Positions 1-7,959 are shown, numbered from the stretch's first letter. The stretch: DNA of 64,000 nt from Microcaldota archaeon (GCA_028866775.1 JAGWHK010000004.1:1-64000), one strand, 5' to 3'. The notes: a model not told the origin generated them from the sequence alone. Translations and numbers: made by a program.

Positions 1-1
1 G

Positions 2-202
2 ATGGGATTATCGCAGGACTCCTTTCCGAAGGACTTCTCTTATAATCCTTGGGTAAGTAGGGGAGACGCCGAGATTAGGGAGGCCGCAAGGAGAACCAAA
101 AGTGTTATCTCTAACATAGCAGATGTAATTAAGAATTACCCTTATGACTTCGAGATTTACAAACACTCGAAGTGCGACATCTGGGACACGGACTTCGTAT
201 AA
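2..202 (+). CDS. 3' end of an unrecognised protein gene (partial)
   Basis: An open frame runs from the left edge to a TAA at 200-202. The ATG at 2-4 is the first visible codon, but the gene probably begins outside the window. The visible 66 residues are hydrophilic, with an aromatic, acidic tail (DIWDTDF). I do not recognise the family. The next gene on this strand, uL29, has its own promoter, so this is probably the end of a separate transcript. Confidence 0.4.
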   Translation: MGLSQDSFPKDFSYNPWVSRGDAEIREAARRTKSVISNIADVIKNYPYDFEIYKHSKCDIWDTDFV

Positions 203-241
203 CTGGTTGTGCTTCCGTAAGCAAAATTCCCGGCAATAGGG

Positions 242-250
242 TTATAAACC
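242..250 (+). promoter_or_regulatory. Probable TATA box for uL29-aIF1
   Basis: TTATAAA lies about 40-45 bases before the uL29 start region. That places transcription start near 270 and gives a short leader containing AGGTG at 280-284. Confidence 0.45.
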
Positions 251-281
251 TGATTCTTCATAATAAAACTACTTATTTTAG

Positions 282-488
282 GTGCTTTTGATAAAGAGGA
301 AGGACGTAAAGAACCTGTCTGAGGAGGCCCTTAAGACCACGCTGGGGCAGCTGCAGCTTGAGCTCAACACCGAGAGGAGGAAGATAGCATCAACAGGTGT
401 GGCGAGCAAGAGCAACAGGAGCAGGAGCATAAGGAGGACCATAGCGAGGATAAACACCATACTCAAGGAGAGGGGTGCCAAGAGCTAG
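282..488 (+). CDS. rpl29: Large ribosomal subunit protein uL29
   Basis: The 60-70-residue product matches uL29: a basic start (IKRKDVKNLS), then two long amphipathic helices ending in an R-x-x-I-A-R-I-N-T-x-L-x-E-R motif. uL29 sits on the 50S surface near the peptide exit tunnel. The start is ambiguous. GTG at 282 is drawn here, but that GTG is part of the AGGTG ribosome-binding site at 280-284. TTG at 288 is only three bases from it. ATA at 291 is at the six-base spacing used by other genes in the window and would give (M)KRKDVKNLS. aIF1 follows directly, as in the usual archaeal order, but uS3, which normally precedes uL29, is about 53 kb away. Confidence 0.9.
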   Translation: MLLIKRKDVKNLSEEALKTTLGQLQLELNTERRKIASTGVASKSNRSRSIRRTIARINTILKERGAKS

Positions 489-794
489 ATGGCGGACGTT
501 TGCCCTAACTGCGGATTGCCCAAGGAACTCTGCGTCTGCAACATACTTGACAGGGAGACTGAGAGCAAGATAAAGGTCTACACCAAGAAGGCCAAGTTTG
601 ACAAGTATATAACAGTAGTCGAGGGTATCAGCCTTGACGAGATCGACAAGACGGCGAAGAGCCTGAAGAGGATACTCGCCTGCGGGGGGACCGCCAAGGG
701 GGCCCTGATCGAGCTTCAGGGAGAGCACAAGGCCCAGGCCAGGAAGGCGCTCGTCAGCATAGGATACAGGGAGTCCAGCATAGAAGTTGCTTAA
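489..794 (+). CDS. Translation initiation factor aIF1 (SUI1 family)
   Basis: A 101-residue SUI1-fold protein. In archaea and eukaryotes this factor binds the small subunit P site and enforces start-codon fidelity. The N-terminus carries a C-P-N-C-G-L-P-x-x-L-C-V-C cysteine cluster typical of archaeal aIF1. The core shows the Y-I-T-V-V-E-G-I strand, then A-C-G-G-T-A-K-G-A and I-E-L-Q-G-E-H. ATG follows the uL29 stop directly, so the two are co-transcribed. Its role in start selection matters here because several nearby genes seem to use non-standard start codons. No basic-loop change could be judged without an alignment. Confidence 0.95.
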   Translation: MADVCPNCGLPKELCVCNILDRETESKIKVYTKKAKFDKYITVVEGISLDEIDKTAKSLKRILACGGTAKGALIELQGEHKAQARKALVSIGYRESSIEVA

Positions 795-1136
795 AACTCC
801 ATCACAAAGTCTAGCTGCTCCTTTGGAATTTTAAGAGAAAGCCCGTAGTCTATGGTCTCTTTCCATATCCTCTCATCGTTTTTTTTTGATGACGAATCTC
901 CTCCCTTTGAATAGGACAATCATTTTCGCTCCTTTCCAGAAGTGCATGTACCAGCCTTTCTTGAGGTGGCGGTGGATGCGATTGATTTCCCGCTCGGAAA
1001 GCACTGAGTTGTATATATGCCACCTCTTCTCGGGCCTTTTTTCAGTAGTTATCCTAATCTTCAAGACATCGATGTCGTTCAGCACCCTGTTGTCATCAAG
1101 GCTTTCTTCGACAATGCAGCCCTTCCACTTTGCCAT
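791..1136 (-). pseudogene. Conserved small archaeal protein, frame broken at an A9 run
   Basis: From ATG at 1136 the frame encodes 87 residues (MAKWKGCIVEES..., then WYMHFWKG and VLFKGRRFVIKKK) and stops at 873 just after nine A's (minus strand; T's at 879-887). With eight A's the frame continues 30 more residues: KNDERIWKETIDYGLSLKIP then KEQLDFVMEF, with TAA at 791-793. From memory, intact archaeal homologues end with such a W-K-x-x-I-x-Y-G-L-S-L-x-I-P-x-x-Q-L-D-F tail, so the shifted frame looks genuine. The cause may be a sequencing error, a real mutation, or slippage on the A run that restores full-length protein. Function unknown. The restored stop overlaps the convergent aIF1 stop. Confidence 0.75.
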
Positions 1137-1186
1137 GACTGCTTATCGAATCTAACATTTAAGAACTTTTATCGAGAAATGGTATT

Positions 1187-2167
1187 GTGGCGGTAATAGG
1201 CATAGAAAGCAGCGCGCATACCATGGGGATAGGGATCGTAGACCGCGGAAAGGTTGTCTGCAACATAAAGAGGATGTACAGGATAACGGACAAGGGGCTT
1301 ATCCCAGCAAGGGTTGCGGATTTCCATTCTGAGGGGGTTGGGGGGATCATATCAGAGTCCATGAAGGTGGCGGGGATTGGAGCCCGGGATATCGAGGCTA
1401 TTGGGTACACGAAGGGGCCCGGGCTTGGGGCGTGCTTGAGGGTGGGCCAGCTTACCGCGCTAACGCTTTCGAAGAGGCTTGGTGTCCCTGTCATGCCAGT
1501 TAACCATGCTGTTGCGCACATTGAGATAGCGAAATGGTATCTTAAGATGAGGAATCCGCTTGCGCTTTATGTGAGCGGGGGCAACTCACAGATAATAGGG
1601 CTTTCCGAGATTCCACACAGGCACTACCACATACACGGGGAGACATTCGACGTGGGGGTGGGAAACATGATAGACAACTTCGCCAGGTACGCGAAGCTCA
1701 ATCCTGCCTGGGGGTCTACTGTTGCCAGGTCGGCAGAGGGAGGCAGCTACATCGAGATGCCATACACTGTAAAGGGGATGGACTTTGCCTTCGCAGGACT
1801 CCTTACCAACGCGGAGAAACTCATTGATTCTGGAAAAAGCGTTAGGGACGTAGCCTATTCGCTCCAGGAGACCGCATTCTCCATGTTGCTGGAGGCTTCG
1901 GAGAGGGCGATGATGCTCATGGGATCGGGCGAGTTCCTGATCTGCGGCGGGGTGGCCCAGAGCGCCAGGTTGAAGGAGATGGCCAGGCTTATGTGCAAGG
2001 CTCACGGGGCGAGGTTCGGGGTTGCGACCGATGAGTACAACGCAGACAACGGGGCCATGATCGCGCTTGTGGCAGAGAAGATGTTCAGGAGCGGGCATAA
2101 ACCTGCCAGATCTGATTGCACGGTCAAGCAGAAGTACAGGATAGATAGCGTGAGGGTGGGATGGTGA
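1187..2167 (+). CDS. kae1: KEOPS catalytic subunit Kae1 (tRNA t6A synthesis)
   Basis: A 326-residue ASKHA-fold protein that transfers the threonylcarbamoyl group to A37 of ANN-decoding tRNAs. The start MAVIGIESSAHT is typical. H107 and H111 in N-H-A-V-A-H form the metal-binding HxxxH pair. YVSGGNSQ near 130 and DVGVGNMIDNFAR near 156 are the usual phosphate and ligand loops. Start is GTG at 1187; no upstream alternative fits. It overlaps bud32 by 7 bases, so the two are separate but translationally coupled, unlike the fused Kae1-Bud32 of many euryarchaea. Pcc1 lies at 49.4 kb. Confidence 0.95.
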   Translation: MAVIGIESSAHTMGIGIVDRGKVVCNIKRMYRITDKGLIPARVADFHSEGVGGIISESMKVAGIGARDIEAIGYTKGPGLGACLRVGQLTALTLSKRLGVPVMPVNHAVAHIEIAKWYLKMRNPLALYVSGGNSQIIGLSEIPHRHYHIHGETFDVGVGNMIDNFARYAKLNPAWGSTVARSAEGGSYIEMPYTVKGMDFAFAGLLTNAEKLIDSGKSVRDVAYSLQETAFSMLLEASERAMMLMGSGEFLICGGVAQSARLKEMARLMCKAHGARFGVATDEYNADNGAMIALVAEKMFRSGHKPARSDCTVKQKYRIDSVRVGW

Positions 2168-2763
2168 AGGTTCTTGCGGAGGGCGCAGAGTCAGTCGTCT
2201 ACGACACCAAGCTCAATGGCATTCGAGCACTCCTGAAAAGGAGGATAAAGAAGGATTACAGGATAGCGCAAATGGATGCCAAGATCAGATCGCAGCGCTC
2301 CAAGAACGAGGCAAGGATCATAGCTGCGGTTTCCAAGGCCGGGATAAATGCACCGAGGCTCATCCTCTACGATGGGTATGACCTTTACATGAGCGCAGTT
2401 GAGGGCGACAAGCTATCTGAGGCATTGAAATCCAATATTGTTGGCGCAACGGTTTTCAAGAGGATAGGCGAGACGCTCGGAGGATTGCACAACGCCGACA
2501 TTTCGCATGGTGATTACACTCCTGCAAACATAATCCTCAGCGATGGAGTTCCTTACGTCATAGACTTCGGGCTTTCAGAAATCACCAGTTCGGTGGAGGA
2601 GAAGGCGCTTGATGTCCTGCTCATGAAGAGATCTGTTACACCGCAGCGTTACTCGAGCTTCCTTCAGGGTTATAGGTCTAGCTGCAAGGGATCTAATGGA
2701 ATATTGAAGAGGCTTGAGCTCATAGAGAGGAGGGGGAGGTACCAGACAAGGACGCTTACCTAA
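2161..2763 (+). CDS. bud32: KEOPS-associated kinase Bud32
   Basis: A 200-residue minimal RIO-like kinase/ATPase of the KEOPS complex. Visible motifs are the N-terminal G-A-E-S-V-V-Y ATP loop, the catalytic H-G-D-Y-T-P-A-N-I loop around residue 116, and the metal-binding V-I-D-F-G-L-S near 134. Start ATG at 2161 overlaps the end of kae1. The C-terminus ends in a basic R-R-G-R-Y-Q-T-R tail, consistent with tRNA or Kae1 contact in this family. Length is typical for stand-alone Bud32. Confidence 0.95.
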   Translation: MVKVLAEGAESVVYDTKLNGIRALLKRRIKKDYRIAQMDAKIRSQRSKNEARIIAAVSKAGINAPRLILYDGYDLYMSAVEGDKLSEALKSNIVGATVFKRIGETLGGLHNADISHGDYTPANIILSDGVPYVIDFGLSEITSSVEEKALDVLLMKRSVTPQRYSSFLQGYRSSCKGSNGILKRLELIERRGRYQTRTLT

Positions 2764-2781
2764 AAGGGCCAACCAAAAGCG

Positions 2782-2797
2782 TTATAGATATAAAAAA
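2782..2797 (+). promoter_or_regulatory. TATA box region for deoxyhypusine synthase
   Basis: TTATAGATATAAAAAA lies about 40 bases before the proposed ATA start at 2831. Transcription would begin near 2815, leaving a leader of about 15 bases that carries AGGTG at 2820-2824. Confidence 0.5.
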
Positions 2798-2830
2798 CAG
2801 TGTATTTATCACTCATTTTAGGTGTTTTAG

Positions 2831-3823
2831 ATACCGAAAATTGATCCTACAAAGGCACTTTACAAGGAGAGCAAGGAGCTTGGCGAAGGCAAGGTCCAGG
2901 GCTACGACTTCGGCAAGGAGTTCGACGCAAAGAAGTTTCTGGACTCCTTCAAGGACACAGGCCTGCAGGCCACGAACCTGGGCAGGGCCATAGATCTAGT
3001 AAAGCAGATGAGAAAGGAGAGGGCGACCATATTCCTCGGTTTCACCTCGAACATCACCTCCAGCGGTCTCAGGGACATAATCACTTACCTTGTCAGGAAC
3101 CACATGGTCCACTTCCTGATCACCACTACAGGCGGCCTCGAGGAGGACATAATAAAAACACACGGAGACTTCAGGCACGGGAACTTCCATGCAGATGGGG
3201 AGTATCTCAGGAAGAACGGGATCAACAGGACGGGCAACATATACATACCGAACGAGCGCTATGTCTGGTACTACAACTACATGCAGATGTTCCTCAAGCA
3301 CCTGAATGAGCGATACAAGAAGGGAAAGAAGACCCTCACAAGCTACGACTTTGTCAGGGAGCTAGGCAAGGACCTTGAGCTGATGGAGAACCACGAGAGC
3401 AGCTTCACTTATTGGTGCTACAAGAACGAGATACCGCTTCTCTGCATGCCGCTGAACGACGGCGCCACAGGCGACCACCTGTACTTCTTCAAGAAGGAGC
3501 ACCAGGACTTTACGGTTGACGTGGTCCACGAGCTTGAGGTGCTCTATGATACGGTTATGAACGCGGACAAGGTGGGAGGCATAATACTTGGTGGATCTGT
3601 GCCAAAGCACGCTATAATGAATGCGTTCATGCTTAGGGACGGCGGCGATTATACGGTCTACATAAACACAGGATATGAGGGAGAGGGTAGCAACGCGGGG
3701 GCAAACCCAGAGGAGGCGAAGAGTTGGGGGAAGGCAATGCCTGACGAGAACAATGTCAAGGTATGGGGCGAGGCGAGCCTTGTTTTCCCGCTTCTTGTGG
3801 CTGGCGCATTCAAGCTCAAGTGA
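2831..3823 (+). CDS. dhs: Deoxyhypusine synthase, apparent ATA start codon
   Basis: Transfers the aminobutyl group of spermidine to a lysine of aIF5A. The family's NAD-binding signatures are present: V-Q-G-Y-D-F, T-G-L-Q-A-T-N-L-G-R-A-I, F-L-G-F-T-S-N-I-T-S-S-G-L-R and T-T-T-G-G. The catalytic lysine lies in S-W-G-K, before F-P-L-L-V-A-G. The homologous N-terminus starts at 2831, yet the first in-frame ATG is at 3008, in mid-domain, and there is no GTG or TTG between. The in-frame GTG at 2822 is followed by TTT and TAG. AGGTG at 2820-2824 sits six bases before ATA at 2831. AUA initiation gives 330 residues, a normal length; TAG readthrough from the GTG is the less likely alternative. Confidence 0.9.
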   Translation: MPKIDPTKALYKESKELGEGKVQGYDFGKEFDAKKFLDSFKDTGLQATNLGRAIDLVKQMRKERATIFLGFTSNITSSGLRDIITYLVRNHMVHFLITTTGGLEEDIIKTHGDFRHGNFHADGEYLRKNGINRTGNIYIPNERYVWYYNYMQMFLKHLNERYKKGKKTLTSYDFVRELGKDLELMENHESSFTYWCYKNEIPLLCMPLNDGATGDHLYFFKKEHQDFTVDVVHELEVLYDTVMNADKVGGIILGGSVPKHAIMNAFMLRDGGDYTVYINTGYEGEGSNAGANPEEAKSWGKAMPDENNVKVWGEASLVFPLLVAGAFKLK

Positions 3824-3891
3824 ATATTCTCTTATCCTGACGGATAGAGGCAGATTTTTATCTCTTTATTGCCCTATATGAGGGACGACTA

Positions 3892-4980
3892 GTGAGTTTC
3901 ATGGAGAATCTTAGCCCTGATGATGAGGAGATCTTACGCTTCATTGAGAGCGCAAAGCCGAAGATATACATAGTTGGGACAGGAGGGAGCGGAAGCAATA
4001 CGATAAGCAGGCTTACAGGGGTTGGCGTGCAGGGGGCTTCCCTTGCTGCCATGAACACCGATGCGGCACACCTTGTAAAGACCAAGGCAGAGAGGAAAGT
4101 GCTTCTAGGGAAGAAGGCGACAAAGGGCCTGGGCGCCGGAAGCGACTTCAGGGTCGGGGAGGCGGCCGCCGTAGAAAGCAAGGACGAGATAAAGCACCTG
4201 TTCAATGGCGCGAGCCTTGTCTTCGTAACATGCGGACTGGGAGGCGGAACCGGAACCGGATCCATCGCAACGATAGCCCACGAGGCCAAGGAGGCGGGAG
4301 CGCTTACGGTGGGCATAGTGACGCTCCCGTTCTCAAGCGAGGGGAAGACTAGGATGAGGAATGCGCTTGAGGGCCTGAACAAGCTTAGGAAGGTCACTGA
4401 TACAACGATAATAATACACAACGACAAGCTTCTTGCCGTGGCCCCCGACCTGCCGCTGAACATGGCGTTCAGGGTTTCGGACGAGGTGCTTGCAAGCGCC
4501 GCCAAGGGAATAGTGGAGATGGTGACCAAGCCAGGGCTGGTGAACATAGACTTCGCGGACCTGAGGGCTGTGCTGAAGGACTCGGGCTACGCTGTAATAG
4601 GCTCAGGCGAGGGCATGAACGTTACCGGAGGGAACAACAGCAGGGCGATGGCCGCTCTCGAGAACGCGATAAAGAGCCCGATGCTTGACGCCGACCTCGT
4701 TACCGCAAGAAGGGCGCTGGTTAATATAGTAGGGGGAGAGAACCTTACCTTAAGGGAGGCCGAGACGGTCTTCCAGGAGATATCCGGGAGGATAAGCAAG
4801 GATGCGATGCTGAAATGGGGTGCGAGGATAGACCCTGACATGCCTAAGGACGCGCTTAGGGTGATGCTGGTGGTCAGCGGTGTCGAGTTCCCGGAGTACA
4901 CGGAGGATGGAATAAAGAAGAGCATGGCGCAGCTCGATAACATTGAGATAGACGACCTGTTCGAGGACAAGTTGTCATAG
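3892..4980 (+). CDS. ftsZ: FtsZ-family cell-division GTPase
   Basis: A tubulin/FtsZ GTPase that polymerises into the division ring. The P-loop-like G-T-G-G-S-G-S-N is near residue 30, and the tubulin signature GGGTGTGS is at 117-124. The T7-type region with N-M-A-F-R-V-S-D follows near 190. The C-terminal domain runs to about 345, with a short acidic tail (IDDLFEDKL) that may bind partners. GTG at 3892 is the longest start. ATG at 3901 is also possible, with GTG six bases upstream. The upstream region 3840-3880 is AT-rich and holds a plausible TATA element. Length 362 is typical of archaeal FtsZ1/FtsZ2; I cannot assign the paralogue. Confidence 0.95.
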   Translation: MSFMENLSPDDEEILRFIESAKPKIYIVGTGGSGSNTISRLTGVGVQGASLAAMNTDAAHLVKTKAERKVLLGKKATKGLGAGSDFRVGEAAAVESKDEIKHLFNGASLVFVTCGLGGGTGTGSIATIAHEAKEAGALTVGIVTLPFSSEGKTRMRNALEGLNKLRKVTDTTIIIHNDKLLAVAPDLPLNMAFRVSDEVLASAAKGIVEMVTKPGLVNIDFADLRAVLKDSGYAVIGSGEGMNVTGGNNSRAMAALENAIKSPMLDADLVTARRALVNIVGGENLTLREAETVFQEISGRISKDAMLKWGARIDPDMPKDALRVMLVVSGVEFPEYTEDGIKKSMAQLDNIEIDDLFEDKLS

Positions 4981-4993
4981 TCCTGGCGAAGGA

Positions 4994-5383
4994 ATGCTCA
5001 ATCACATAACTCTGAAGGTCAATGACTTTAAGAGAAGCAGGAAATTTTTTACTGCTGCGTTGAAACCGTTGGGTTACTCCTTGTTAGTCAAGTTTAAGAG
5101 GAGGGCGGGGTTCGGAATTGAGGATATAGAGGGTAAAAGAGACTTTTGGATCGTGGCAAGGCCTAATGAGAAGCTTTCGCCTTCCCTTACATGCATCGCC
5201 TTTACCGCATCCAGCAAAAAGATAGTTAACGACTTTTACAGGGCCGCGCTTAAGGCCGGCGGGAAAACCAACGGCGCCCCTGCCTACGTGAAAGAGTATC
5301 ATAGGGGATATTATGCAGCGTATGTCTTGGATCCGGATGGGAATAACATCGAGGCAGTCTTCGACGATTTCAGCAAATTATAA
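4994..5383 (+). CDS. VOC superfamily (glyoxalase/dioxygenase-like) protein
   Basis: A 129-residue single-domain vicinal-oxygen-chelate protein. The start MLNHITLKVNDFKRSRKFF is the usual first beta-alpha unit with a metal-ligand histidine at position 4. The end, Y-A-A-Y-V-L-D-P-D-G-N-N-I-E-A-V-F, is the conserved last strand, with Glu as the likely metal ligand. Substrate cannot be predicted. It lies 13 bases after the FtsZ gene and is probably co-transcribed. Confidence 0.8.
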   Translation: MLNHITLKVNDFKRSRKFFTAALKPLGYSLLVKFKRRAGFGIEDIEGKRDFWIVARPNEKLSPSLTCIAFTASSKKIVNDFYRAALKAGGKTNGAPAYVKEYHRGYYAAYVLDPDGNNIEAVFDDFSKL

Positions 5384-5399
5384 TGCTATTCCACTCGCA

Positions 5400-6035
5400 T
5401 CAGCCCAATAAGGCCTCGTAAACCTCTGATGCCCCCCTTACGACCATGAACACAACTAGTATGGCGACCAGCCATTGGCCTATAACAGCCGGGTACCCCG
5501 CCACGTATTCGATAACCAAGTATCCAAATGTGAGGAACTTGAGTATGTTGGCAGCTGCCCTGCTGGGGGCCGATGCGTACATCGCCTTTGCGAATGCGGT
5601 CTTCATCTTTGATGAGGTGCCTTTCAGGCCCATAAGTCCGTCGGCAGCGCAGTTCCTCACTATCACGATAAAGAATACGAAGAGCGGTACGACATGCGCG
5701 AACGTGAATAACGCCCAGAGTATGTACTCTGTTATCCTGTCGCCTATGACATCGAGACGGGGACCGTAGGGGGCTGCCTTTGCGGCCTTTAGTTTTGCAC
5801 CTTTGATTTCTGACTTAAGCTTCGCATCGCCCCTCAATCCTGAGATGTATTTGCTGAGGGTAAGCTTTCCTCCGCTTGCCTCTAGAACGGCCAGGTAGCC
5901 GTCCGCACCGTCGAGTATTAGGGCCAAGGCGAAGAGGGCCAGAGACACAATGGGATTGAACCTTGTCAGGACGAGGTACGCCACGACTATTATTATCCCT
6001 ACCCGTATGAAGGTTGCAAGGTCTGCGCTCCTCAT
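5400..6035 (-). CDS. CDP-alcohol phosphatidyltransferase-like membrane enzyme
   Basis: About 211 residues with several hydrophobic segments. The family motif D-G-x2-A-R-x8-G-x3-D-x3-D is recognisable but split: L-D-G-A-D-G-Y-L-A near 45-52, then an inserted ~40-residue Lys/Ala-rich stretch, then G-P-R-L-D-V-I-G-D-R. The usual arginine after the first alanine is valine. Such enzymes join CDP-activated lipid to a polar head group in membrane phospholipid synthesis. ATG at 6035 follows a GGTAGAA ribosome site; TTG at 6044 is the alternative. Convergent with the VOC gene, with 16 bases between stops. Confidence 0.7.
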   Translation of the reverse strand: MRSADLATFIRVGIIIVVAYLVLTRFNPIVSLALFALALILDGADGYLAVLEASGGKLTLSKYISGLRGDAKLKSEIKGAKLKAAKAAPYGPRLDVIGDRITEYILWALFTFAHVVPLFVFFIVIVRNCAADGLMGLKGTSSKMKTAFAKAMYASAPSRAAANILKFLTFGYLVIEYVAGYPAVIGQWLVAILVVFMVVRGASEVYEALLG

Positions 6036-6071
6036 TTCTACCAATTGGGATTCAATTGAAAACTAGTTATA

Positions 6072-6117
6072 GATGGTAGTATGCCGCAATCATAAGATTG
6101 CGGCTCAGCCAACCATC
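6072..6117. other. Strong two-part hairpin between divergent genes
   Basis: A perfect 9-bp stem (GCCGCAATC / GATTGCGGC) with an ATAA loop at 6083-6104 is enclosed by a second arm, GATGGT at 6072-6077 pairing with ACCATC at 6112-6117. It lies outside both flanking genes, with no T-run after it, so it is not a simple terminator. It could be a small structured RNA or a regulator site. Confidence 0.4.
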
Positions 6118-6196
6118 CAGTGATAAAATGTAATATTATAGCGGCGTGAAGGTATTTAAATCTTGGTAGACGCCGGCCTGTTTCAGGGAGGCAGAA

Positions 6197-6505
6197 ATGC
6201 CCGGATGCTTTATATATTATGAACTGCGCAACAGATTTGGTGAAGGAGTGGCAAGTTACGAGCGGATGATAATAGCGTTCGCGGATCCAAGGACCGGAAA
6301 GCTTTCAGGCCCTGTGACGATGGGAGTCGGGACTACCCCTGAGCTTGATAAATTGCGCGGAAGGATCAAAAAGCTGGCCCCCAAGATGGTCCCGGGTAAA
6401 AAGGTAATAGTCTTATCGAAGGAGATATCGATCCGCGATGGGATGTCTTTCATGGCCACGCTCGATAGGGTCAGGAGGGAGATGTGGCCTGGACTTAGGA
6501 AATAG
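6197..6505 (+). CDS. Unrecognised small protein (102 aa)
   Basis: A mixed alpha/beta, basic 102-residue protein without membrane segments or obvious signature; I do not recognise it. The gene is well supported: a TATA-like element (TATTTAAA around 6154-6161) lies at the right distance, GGGAGGCA precedes the ATG, and codon use matches its neighbours. It is convergent with proS, with the two stops almost touching. Confidence 0.6.
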   Translation: MPGCFIYYELRNRFGEGVASYERMIIAFADPRTGKLSGPVTMGVGTTPELDKLRGRIKKLAPKMVPGKKVIVLSKEISIRDGMSFMATLDRVRREMWPGLRK

Positions 6506-6507
6506 GT

Positions 6508-7959
6508 TCAGTAGGACTTTGCGAAGTTCGCCATGTGCTTGGCTTTCTTGCCGCAGTATATGCAATTGCCCTTGAGATCTGACTGGTCCAGCGGCATGTT
6601 GGTTATCTTTGCCCCTGTTTCCTCCTTTATCTTGTCCTCACACATATTCTCTCCGCACCATGGGGCATGGACCATGCCACCCTTCTTCTCTAGGATCTCC
6701 CTCATTTTCTTGTAGTCATTCTCCTTCGTTATCATAGAGTGGAGGTGGCGATCTGCCTTCTTGTAGATTCTTTCATGAAGCTCGTCCAGCAGCTTGGCCG
6801 CGCGCTCCTCAAGCTCCTCCACGGGTATCTCGACCTTCTCGAAGGTATCCCTGGAGCACGCCACTATCCTTCCGCTTGCCATCTCCTTCTCGCCCACCTC
6901 GAGCCTGAGCGGAACTCCCCTCAGCTCCCAGTAGTTGAACTTCCATCCAGGCGAATAGCCATCCCTGTCATCAACATGGCTTCTTAGGGAGCCGAGCCGT
7001 GATGCCACTGTCTTTGCGAACTTTACCACCTTGTCGCTGTTTTCGCTCTTGTAGATTGGGACCACTATCACCTGTATTCTGGAGAGCTTGGGTGGTACTA
7101 TGAGGCCCTTATCGTCTCCGTGGACCGCGAACATGACCCCCAGCTCTCTTGTTGATATCGCATATGTGCTTTGCCATGCCAGCTCCTTCTGCTCGTTTTT
7201 GTTCAGGAAGCTTAGCTCAAACACCTTTGCGAACTTCTGGCCATCATAATGCCAGGCGGGACCCTGGATTGCCCATCCGTCAGGCATCATGTGCTCTATG
7301 CTGTAGCTTGCAATTCCCCCAGCAAACCTCTCCTGCTCGCTCTTCCTGCCGATTATCCCAGGAAGGGCAAGGTAGTCTTTGAGCACCTTATGGTATATGC
7401 CCAGTATCTGGTCGCGCTCCTCCATCGTCTCCTTCTCGCTTGCGTATATGCTGTGACCCTCATTCCAGAGGAACTCCCTGCCTCTTATGAATGGGGTTGG
7501 GTGCTTGAACTCCCACCTCACCACATTGTTCCACTGGTTCAGCCGCATGGGCAGGTCCCTCCATGACTTGACCCACTTTGCCACCATCTCGTACATCAAT
7601 GTCTCTGAGGTAGGCCTCACGGCAAGCCTCTCCTCCAATTCGCTCTTCCCCCCATGGGTTACCCATGCCACCTCGGCAGAGAAGTGCTCTATGTGCTCTG
7701 CCTCCTTCTTGAGGAGCCTTTCCGGTATGAAGAGCGGGAAATAGGTGTTGGTTACGCCGATCTTCTTGAACATCTCGTCTGTCGCTGCTTGGACCCGTTC
7801 CCATATGAAGTAGCAGTCGGGTCGCAGGGCTATCATCCCAGATACAGGGCCGTAGTCGATGAATTCCGACTTGGTTATCGCGTCGACGTACCACTGCGAG
7901 AAGTCCTGCGACTTCTTTACAGTTATGCCCTTATCGCCCTTCACCTTTTCGGATTTTAT
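6508..7959 (-). CDS. proS: Prolyl-tRNA synthetase, archaeal/eukaryotic type; probable ATA start
   Basis: Charges tRNA-Pro. It is a class II enzyme of the archaeal/eukaryotic type: motif 2 region F-K-H-P-T-P-F-I-R-G-R-E-F-L-W-N-E-G-H, the R-P-T-S-E-T motif near 110, an anticodon-binding domain, and a C-terminal zinc domain with C-G-E-N-M-C and C-I-Y-C. Length is about 480. Start choice: GTG at 7944 has no ribosome site before it. Fifteen bases upstream and in frame, ATA at 7959-7957 lies five bases after AGGTG (7969-7965). That would add (M)KSEK to the product. There is no other in-frame start back to a TAA. Confidence 0.93.
   Translation of the reverse strand: MKSEKVKGDKGITVKKSQDFSQWYVDAITKSEFIDYGPVSGMIALRPDCYFIWERVQAATDEMFKKIGVTNTYFPLFIPERLLKKEAEHIEHFSAEVAWVTHGGKSELEERLAVRPTSETLMYEMVAKWVKSWRDLPMRLNQWNNVVRWEFKHPTPFIRGREFLWNEGHSIYASEKETMEERDQILGIYHKVLKDYLALPGIIGRKSEQERFAGGIASYSIEHMMPDGWAIQGPAWHYDGQKFAKVFELSFLNKNEQKELAWQSTYAISTRELGVMFAVHGDDKGLIVPPKLSRIQVIVVPIYKSENSDKVVKFAKTVASRLGSLRSHVDDRDGYSPGWKFNYWELRGVPLRLEVGEKEMASGRIVACSRDTFEKVEIPVEELEERAAKLLDELHERIYKKADRHLHSMITKENDYKKMREILEKKGGMVHAPWCGENMCEDKIKEETGAKITNMPLDQSDLKGNCIYCGKKAKHMANFAKSY

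Noticed and set aside
2822-2830. GTG at 2822 as start, with TAG as pyrrolysine or readthrough
   Set aside because: The GTG is part of the AGGTG ribosome site, and no sign of Pyl machinery is seen here. Kept only as a lesser alternative.
3008-3823. ATG at 3008 as the deoxyhypusine synthase start
   Set aside because: It drops about 59 conserved residues, including the G-Y-D-F and T-G-L-Q-A parts; the upstream frame is clearly coding.
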